Assembly: GCA_014529385.2 (NCBI GenBank)
Contig: CM043962.1
Span: 35,741,598 to 35,805,597, forward strand
Reading direction: 5' to 3'
DNA: 64,000 nt
Source of the DNA: Adiantum capillus-veneris
Lineage: Eukaryota; Streptophyta; Polypodiopsida; Polypodiales; Pteridaceae
Shown: positions 57,961-64,000 of the stretch, piece by piece
How the letters are laid out: each line of letters opens with the position of its first letter
How positions within the stretch are numbered: the stretch's first letter is position 1
Translations under genes and position numbers: made by a program
Notes under the pieces: generated by a model
The model's database searches: none
Seen by the model: the letters and a program-made list of their open reading frames with translations, nothing else
What the model was told of the DNA's origin: nothing

Positions 57961-60897
57961 TTAGCCCTCCCCCAGGATGATGGTATATTCATGTACCGTC
58001 ATAGAGCACCTTTCCAAAGAGAGTGCTTCAGAGTCCTTCACGAGATCTTCATTGTTTGGCCCCTCAGAATTTTGGTTTGAGTTACACTCATGCTTCACGG
58101 AACAATACCTACATGAGATAGCTGCCTTTTGACAGATCTTTGGTAGATCCTTTGGTAGAAGGCGACTCAAATAAGGCTTTAAGCGATACCCGTTTACCTT
58201 CTTGGAGTGCTCTTTCCCATTCAAGTCCATAAGTTGATAGTAACTTGAATTGAAAGCCTTATTAACTATGTATGGCCCCTGCCATCTAGTTTCAAATTTG
58301 GCATCAAAATGATTATTGAGTCGATTGTCATACCTTAGCACAAGATCTCCTTCATTGATGCCTTTGTCCTTTAGTTTCTTGTCAAGCTTCTCCTTCGCCT
58401 GCGTAGCTTTCCTCTTGTAGCACTCGTATGCTGCTTCTCTTTTCCACTCAAGCTCAGCTAAGGTAAGAAGTCGATCCATCCATGCTTCTTGATCATCTTG
58501 TGCTACTTTGCCATGAAGTCGCATTGTTGGAATGTTGAGCTCAATTGGTTGTAAAGCCTCTTGACCATAGACCAAGTGAAATGGTGTGAACTCCGTGGCT
58601 TCCCTATATGTGGTTCGATACGCCCACAGGGCACCATCCAAGAATTCATCCCACAACTTTGTCTTGTTTTTCACCATCTTTCTAATGATGCCTGCAATGA
58701 CACCATTAGCTTTTTCTACCAAACAATTTGATTGGGGATAGTAGGGTGTACTATGACGATGTAGAATGTGAAGTTCTTTACAGACTTCTGTGAGCAAGCC
58801 CTTTCTAAACCGTGGACCATTATCAGAAACAATCTCCAAAGGTGTGCCAAATCTATAAAAAATGTGAGTGTAGACAAATTTGCTCACTGTCCTCTCATTT
58901 ACTCTTGCCACACTTTGAACTTCTACGCATCTCGTCATGTAGTCTACAACCACTAGAATGTAGAGTTTACCATTTTTTGTCCTAGGGAGAGGACCCATAG
59001 CATCAATGCCCCACTTTTCAAAGGGTCCATTTGCAATTACGATTTGCCTTGGACCATAAACCAATCTTCTATTCCCATTTACCTGACAATTGTGACAACT
59101 TTTACACCAATGTTGGACATCCACATGCAGACTTGGCCAAACATACCCCGCAAGCAAAATCTTCTTCACAGTTAACTCTTGGGAAAAATGACCACCACAT
59201 GCCTCTTCATGCAAACCTTTTAGAATGGCTGGAATCTCCTTGATAGTTGGTACTCTTCTGCACACTTGATCCTTCCCTCTTTGATAGAGGGATCCTTCTA
59301 GAAAGAGATACGCGCTTGCCTTTTTCATGAGTCTCCTCTTCTGAGCCTTCGTGAAGTCTTGGGGAAACTCACCCTCCAAAATGTAGCTAATAATGGGAGT
59401 CAATGACTCCAATCCCTGGTATCTCGGTTGCTTGACAGTTGCTGCCACCATGATGACCTGCACTTCTTTCTCAACACATGTAACTGCTTGTTGTGCAAGT
59501 AAATCGACATCTTCATTCTGTTTCCTAGGAATATGATATAGTTGCACTTCTTCAAATTGATTAAACAATCTACGAATGGCATGAACTTTTGTCCTTAGGC
59601 TTTCATTCTTGCATGCCCAAATGCCTAAAATTTGCTTCACAATGAGAAGTGCATCCCCTTTTACCATGAGACGTTGTATACCTTGGCCAATGCATATCTT
59701 TAAACCATGAAGTAGTGTGTCGTATTCTGCTTCATTGTTGCTAGTTGAACCTGGTAGATTGACCTTCTCTTTCATGACCACCTCTCCACTTGGGTTGAGA
59801 AATACTAGCCCTCCCCCTGCTTTTCCTGTGGCTCGTCGAAAAGCTCCATCAAAGAACAAGGTAAAATCATTAGGAATACTTTTAGGTGGTGTCAATGGTA
59901 GGGTCTTTACTTCAGGCACCTCAATCTCCTTCTCATGTACCTTATAAGTGAGAATCCCTGCCAATTGTGCACTCACACTATCCTCTACCTTGAAAGAGTA
60001 TTGAAACTCTTGCAACTCCATAATCCACTTCGAGATCCTAGTGCTAAGATTCATTTGAGATGACACCAGAGGAAATAATTTTTTTGCAGTGAGAATTACA
60101 AAAGGTTTTGGTAGCAAGTAGGATCTAAACTTTTTCACTGCAAACATGAGAGAAAGCATCATGAGTTCTGCCTCCGTGTAGCCTCTCTTTAAAGCATTCA
60201 TGACCCTACTAGCAAAGTAGATGGGTCGCATCCTGGTACTGTGGGGATCTTGTTGTAATAAAACTGCACCAATTGTTTCCTTCCCAACACTAGAGCTAAC
60301 AAAGAATGTGTACTCCCAACAAGGAGGCATGAGTATTGGTAGCTCTGACAAAATGACTTTAATGTTACAAAAGTACTCTTCAAGCTCATAAGACCATGCA
60401 AATTCTACTTGTTGTGTCAAATTTTGCAAAGGATGAAGCAACTCCGAAGCTAAGTGAATAAAGCGTGACATATACTTCACCTTTTGAATGAATGAGATGA
60501 CCTCTTTGAGATTCTTGGGTGATGGGAGCTCAATAAGAGCCTTTGCCTTTGAAGGATCCACCTCAATGCCTTTATAGGAAACCTTGTGACCAAGAAAAAT
60601 CACTTCATCCTCACCTATGTGACACTTGTCGAGGTTGAGTTGACCTCCCATGTAGTAGAGCTTCTTTAAACCTTCTTCTACCCTTTGTAGATGCAATGAT
60701 TTTGAGCTATAAATGCAAAAATCATCAATAAAAACCCTAATGGCCTTTCCAAAGAATGCTTGAAACACCATGTTCATGAAGCGTAGGAAAGTTGCAGGAG
60801 CATTTGTCAGTCCAAATGGCATGACTCTAAAAGCATAACAACCCCAAGGAGTGATGAAGGTAACATGAGTAGCCATCACACACAGTGTACTTCTCAT
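57961..60897 (-). CDS. Pol (RT to integrase) of the Tat-like element
   Basis: 978 codons without a stop. RT part: FITPWGCYAFRVMPFGLTNA, then VFIDDFCIYSS at about 55-65 with the F-I-D-D catalytic box. First RNase H at about 195-320. Second, archaeal-type RNase H at about 344-470 (FTLFFDGAFRRATGKAGGG, SNNEAEYDTL, MVKGDALLIV, NEDVDLLAQQA) with its D-E-D-D residues present (near D350, E391, D415, D464). Integrase zinc finger HEEACGGH...CHNC at 563-604; catalytic D632 (GIDAMG), D692 (VSDNGP) and E728, giving the D-x35-E spacing. No chromodomain. The start at 60897 is only where the frame opens after an RT deletion; the true pol begins upstream in another frame. Confidence 0.88.
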   Translation of the reverse strand: MRSTLCVMATHVTFITPWGCYAFRVMPFGLTNAPATFLRFMNMVFQAFFGKAIRVFIDDFCIYSSKSLHLQRVEEGLKKLYYMGGQLNLDKCHIGEDEVIFLGHKVSYKGIEVDPSKAKALIELPSPKNLKEVISFIQKVKYMSRFIHLASELLHPLQNLTQQVEFAWSYELEEYFCNIKVILSELPILMPPCWEYTFFVSSSVGKETIGAVLLQQDPHSTRMRPIYFASRVMNALKRGYTEAELMMLSLMFAVKKFRSYLLPKPFVILTAKKLFPLVSSQMNLSTRISKWIMELQEFQYSFKVEDSVSAQLAGILTYKVHEKEIEVPEVKTLPLTPPKSIPNDFTLFFDGAFRRATGKAGGGLVFLNPSGEVVMKEKVNLPGSTSNNEAEYDTLLHGLKICIGQGIQRLMVKGDALLIVKQILGIWACKNESLRTKVHAIRRLFNQFEEVQLYHIPRKQNEDVDLLAQQAVTCVEKEVQVIMVAATVKQPRYQGLESLTPIISYILEGEFPQDFTKAQKRRLMKKASAYLFLEGSLYQRGKDQVCRRVPTIKEIPAILKGLHEEACGGHFSQELTVKKILLAGYVWPSLHVDVQHWCKSCHNCQVNGNRRLVYGPRQIVIANGPFEKWGIDAMGPLPRTKNGKLYILVVVDYMTRCVEVQSVARVNERTVSKFVYTHIFYRFGTPLEIVSDNGPRFRKGLLTEVCKELHILHRHSTPYYPQSNCLVEKANGVIAGIIRKMVKNKTKLWDEFLDGALWAYRTTYREATEFTPFHLVYGQEALQPIELNIPTMRLHGKVAQDDQEAWMDRLLTLAELEWKREAAYECYKRKATQAKEKLDKKLKDKGINEGDLVLRYDNRLNNHFDAKFETRWQGPYIVNKAFNSSYYQLMDLNGKEHSKKVNGYRLKPYLSRLLPKDLPKICQKAAISCRYCSVKHECNSNQNSEGPNNEDLVKDSEALSLERCSMTVHEYTIILGEG
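57963..57975 (-). other. Polypurine tract of the Tat-like element
   Basis: On the minus strand CCTGGGGGAGGGC, then TAA and the LTR start TGATAGCC. The pol stop codon TAA falls between tract and LTR, so coding sequence reaches the very edge of the LTR. Confidence 0.85.
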
Positions 60898-62089
60898 GAC
60901 CAGCTACCTCATTTAGTATCTCATCCTGAAATGGGAGGGGAAAGTGATCTCTTTTTGTTGCCTCATTGAGTGGACGGTAATCCACACACACCCTCCACTT
61001 GCCGTTTTTCTTAGGAGTGACAACAACGAGAGAGACCCACTCTGAATTCTCCATTGGATAAATGAAACCTGCTGCTAGAAGCTTTCTTACCTCCTTGAGT
61101 AAAGGCTGTTCCTTGATGACTCCTAGCCTTCGTAGCTTCTGAGCCTTAGGTGTGGCCTCTAGCTTCAACTCAATTTTGTGTTGAACAACATCTACTCCAC
61201 GCACTTCGGTGTAGTCTTTAGCAAAAAGCCTAGGAAATTTCCTTAACACACCTTTGAGATCCTCTCTTTCATCCTTTGTAAGTGTTGTAGATAACATACC
61301 TTCTAGCATTCTTTCATCTTCCACTTTTTGGTTTTCTTGGGAACCTACCTCTTCCAAACTTGGGCAAGAGGTCTCTTGGTTGTTTGGCTTAAACCTTACC
61401 CCCATGACTTCGATGGAAGACTCCTCTTCAGTAATGCTGCCGCTACTTTCTCCTTCTGAAGTGTTATCGGTCCAGCCTTCCTCTGTCTCACTTTGAGATG
61501 ATTCTTCATGGAGCTCCTCTTGGCATTGCTCCTTCATGTCAAAGACAACCTTCTTATGATTGTCATTCCTGCAAATTAGCTTTCCACTCTCCCAATCCTG
61601 TAAAGCTCGCATTTTCATTAGCCATGGTCTCCCTAGGATAAATGGGTAACCATTTCCTTTCGTAGACATAACATAGAAATCCACCGTATTCTTAATGCCA
61701 AAGGCCTCTACAAAAACATTTTTACAAATGCCTACACACCTAGCTTTGCTATTGTTTGACATCTTGACTTTAATTTCAGGTGTCTCATGGATGTGCATGC
61801 CTAGTTTTTGCATGAGTCCCTCTGTCATGATGCAAATTTGTGCACCCCCATCCACTAGACCTTTCCTAACCAATCTTCCTTTGATGTAACAATCGAGCAC
61901 AGGTGTAATATCCTCATTCATTTCAGCATGTGCAATTTTTACAACAGGCACACTCTCTTTTACCTTTCTCCTAGTGCTAAATGCCTTTGTTAAATCCCAC
62001 CTAACTTGTGGGCATAATTCAAGAAACTGAGGCCATGAGATATCAGGACCCTTACCTCTCATGTCTTCCAATAGGTTGTATGGAGCCAT
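60827..62089 (-). pseudogene. Pol N-terminus: protease and RT start of the Tat-like element
   Basis: 420 codons. Protease at about 45-165: GLVDGGAQICIMT contains D80-G-G-A where D-T/S-G-A is usual, and PFILGRPWL is the second conserved block. An acidic, serine- and glutamate-rich spacer (about 190-265) precedes RT, which starts near 290 (IELKLEATPKAQKLRRLG, VVVTPKKNGKWRVCVDYRPL). The frame breaks at YTVCDGYS: the usual next stretch up to TFITPWG is missing, roughly 40 bp deleted with a frame change, and the rest is read from 60897. The same frame extends upstream without a stop to the TGA that ends gag at 62171. Confidence 0.82.
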
Positions 62090-62170
62090 ACCATGTCCAA
62101 GAGGGAAGTCTTGGAGATTGATACGACGTCGAGTCCTCTTAGCTTCCTTGGTCTCCTTTGCCTTATTGCC

Positions 62171-63226
62171 TCATCCATGGTCACTCTGTGATGTGACACC
62201 TTCTTTCTCTTTACCTTTTCCTCGGCCACGCTTAATGACATTTGCTTCCATGTCAACCTCATTTGAGTTTCTCACCTCTACCACATGCACATTTGGATCT
62301 GGCAAAGGTGGAACTCCTTCTACCCCTTGTGGAGGTGGTCTTGCTCCATTTGGTTTTTGTAGAAGCCTTGGTTGTTGACCAGTTCCTTCACCTGCATTCA
62401 TCACTGGGTAATGCAAGTTAGGTCTCCCTGGCTCCCCACGGGGCCAAGGACAATTATACATCCCATGTCCAGACTCACCGCAATTCCAACATTGCAAGAC
62501 TCTCCTAGGTCGTGAATCTCGCTCTTCAAACTTCTTTGCTTGTCCCTTTGGACCTACAGCTTGTGCAAGGTGAATTGACAGGCTACTTAAAGATTCATTC
62601 AACTTCTCGATTACTTCAGCTGTTACCTCAAGAAGCTCCCTAGATGTCGATGCTTGTGACTTACCTTTGGGTCTAAGACCTTCTATTGGAACCTCTCCCC
62701 TTAGGCACTTGAGTTTCCTATACTTCTTGGAAGCTCTAAATTCAGTTGCATCATAGGTGGCAGGTGCATCCGCCTCCACCTTTACCTTAAGATCAGGAAA
62801 GAGTCCAGCTATGAATCTCTCCTTCTTTAGAAATTCTGCACCATCACCAGGGTTAGCAACATTTCATATCCATAGAGCCCAAAGACGTAGAAACTCTTGC
62901 TTGTACAAGTAGTAGTCATCTAAATCTTTTTGCTTATGAGAAACAATGTCTTGCCATAGTTTTTGAGTGTTTTGGGGATCAAAGAAGTATCTTTTGAAAT
63001 GATTCAAAACTTCTGTGTAATTCCCCTTAACTTCCTCAGGCAAAGAGTCAAACCAAGTGCTAGCATATTTCCTAAGGACCACCTCAAACATTTCTACGCA
63101 CTCTTGATCAGTTACTATCCTCTTGATACGGCAAGACATCTTGAAATTTGCTAAAAATAATTCTGCATCCTTTCCAGGCTCTCCAAAGAAAAGAGGGTAT
63201 TCAGACATTTGGCGTTGGCTTTCCAT
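62171..63226 (-). pseudogene. Gag of the Tat-like element, one internal TGA
   Basis: One frame of about 352 codons, from MESQRQMSEYPLFFGEPGKD to SQSDHG. Residues 10-120 are a retrotransposon gag core (FKMSCRIK, YASTWFDSLP, FKRYFFDPQNTQKLWQ). A TGA at 62864-62866 (after LWALWI) interrupts it. CWNCGESGHGMYNC near residue 250 is a canonical zinc knuckle. The terminal TGA at 62171-62173 is followed in the same frame by NKAKETKEAKRTRRR and the protease, so gag and pol are separated only by this codon. Both TGA codons could be mutated CGA (arginine); a family-level read-through stop at the second is less likely but not excluded. Confidence 0.82.
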
Positions 63227-63275
63227 TATTATGAAAGATTACAACACGAGTTGCAACAAGGGATACAATAGAAAT

Positions 63276-63734
63276 TTAGAACCACTCGTCTGCAAATGAA
63301 GAAGTAAGAAAGTACAACTCTAGGTTTTCTTCTTCAGCTATCCAAGCTTCAATGGGGTCTCGATTTGTTTGATCAAAACCAAAGGGTAGACTATTTATGA
63401 GCTCTAAGAAGGGTTGAAATTCTTCAAAGCTAAGGCGATATACAAAAATATCTAAAACTTCATTTTCTGGATCTAGAAGAGCAACCACGTCCCAAGTAAT
63501 GAATTGCACTTGCTCTACAATTCCCAATGCACAAGCGGTTTGTATAAAAACTAGATCTTCATGCTCGTCGAAGGCTGTGAGAAAGCAACAATTGACTAGG
63601 AGCTCCTTTCCTTCTAGTTCCACATAGTCGGAATGAGGCAACCTTCTCACAATTTCATAAAGAACATCCTCCTCAAGTCCAATCAAGCTTGCAAGATTTA
63701 AAGACTCCACTTGTGCTACAAAACTCCTGGACAA
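63276..63734 (-). CDS. ORF upstream of gag, Tat-like element
   Basis: 152 codons, acidic, no recognised domain. The C-terminal half reads RLSFEEFQPFLELINSLPFG and is clearly related to the neighbouring frame at 63781-63993 (RLTFGEFFPHLRLINSLPFT), so a domain was duplicated in tandem. Ogre-type elements carry an additional ORF of unknown function ahead of gag; this is the likely counterpart. Located 50 bp upstream of the gag start, in the same orientation. Function unknown. Confidence 0.6.
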   Translation of the reverse strand: MSRSFVAQVESLNLASLIGLEEDVLYEIVRRLPHSDYVELEGKELLVNCCFLTAFDEHEDLVFIQTACALGIVEQVQFITWDVVALLDPENEVLDIFVYRLSFEEFQPFLELINSLPFGFDQTNRDPIEAWIAEEENLELYFLTSSFADEWF

Positions 63735-63780
63735 AAACTCCTTAGGATTATGGTTAAATCATTCATAAGCATCAAGAGAT

Positions 63781-63993
63781 TTACAATGTCTCTATGAACA
63801 AAGTGTCATAGAAAGTAGAAATGGATGAGAATTTATACAAATTTGCAATCTTCTCTATGCTCTCTTTATTAAGACAAGCCCTAAATAGCTCCCTATCTCC
63901 TTTGTTGAAAGTGAAAGGAAGACTATTAATAAGACGCAAATGAGGGAAAAATTCACCAAATGTGAGTCTATGAAGCATGAACTCTGGCCGCAA
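63781..63993 (-). CDS. Second, related ORF upstream of gag, partial
   Basis: Frame open from near the window edge to 63781, ending FYDTLFIETL. Shares the LTFGEFFPHLRLINSLPF motif with the next ORF, then diverges in an acidic-to-neutral tail. The true start is probably beyond the window. May be the end of a longer protein of which 63276-63734 is a duplicate. Confidence 0.5.
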   Translation of the reverse strand: MRPEFMLHRLTFGEFFPHLRLINSLPFTFNKGDRELFRACLNKESIEKIANLYKFSSISTFYDTLFIETL

Positions 63994-64000
63994 GTTTCCT

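Overview
The window looks like a repeat-dominated nuclear segment of a land plant, most probably a fern. The grounds are long clusters of broken PLS-type pentatricopeptide (PPR) coding sequence with phrases such as ILKACGSMQ, plant-type TTTAGGG-like telomeric repeats, GT-AG introns, and plant LTR-retrotransposon lineages (Ty3/gypsy chromovirus, Ty3/gypsy Tat-like, Ty1/copia). The fern assignment is inference from PPR style, not a database result. Almost no intact host gene is present; the best candidate is a LURP-one-related (LOR) gene on the minus strand.

Layout. 1-4226: 5' LTR and gag-pol of a decayed chromovirus (minus), cut by the window edge. 4227-5979 and 16681-17340: low-copy DNA holding two copies of an unidentified repeat; the second copy is split by a 10.7 kb LTR element (5980-16680) with a perfect 5-bp target duplication (CATCC). 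That element has gag-like ORFs and a relic protease but no visible reverse transcriptase or integrase. 17345-20950: about 18 units of a ~180-bp satellite in which every unit consists of two adjacent palindromes, with telomere-like repeats inside the array. 21116-24813: a small non-autonomous copia element with 190-bp LTRs and AGTTT duplications. 25718-28141: 3' end of another chromovirus. 28142-32770: LINE and copia scraps, local tandem repeats, otherwise empty. 32775-34560: LOR-like gene, whose first intron holds a long GC-rich hairpin. 35035-37525: NAC-like relic and tandemly duplicated PPR debris. 37526-45438: a second chromovirus copy (plus) with near-identical LTRs but a stop-riddled pol. 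45439-49160: PPR debris holding a 1.3-kb TTAA-flanked DNA element whose empty site survives in a paralogous segment at 54491. 49382-52056: solo 2.7-kb LTR. 52060-55277: PPR debris. 55278-64000: a Tat/Ogre-like element (minus) with a matching 2.7-kb LTR, PPT, pol with two RNase H domains, gag and duplicated ORFs upstream of gag.

How the parts relate. Elements have been inserted into one another and into a PPR pseudogene cluster. The nonsense codons checked in the retroelements are explained by C-to-T or G-to-A changes, consistent with methylated, silenced DNA. The features with least precedent are the double-palindromic satellite, the RT-less 10.7-kb LTR element with its TTATACGC motif array, the TTAA element with hairpin-bearing termini, and the intronic hairpin. 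All calls are by eye from the sequence; no searches or alignments were run.
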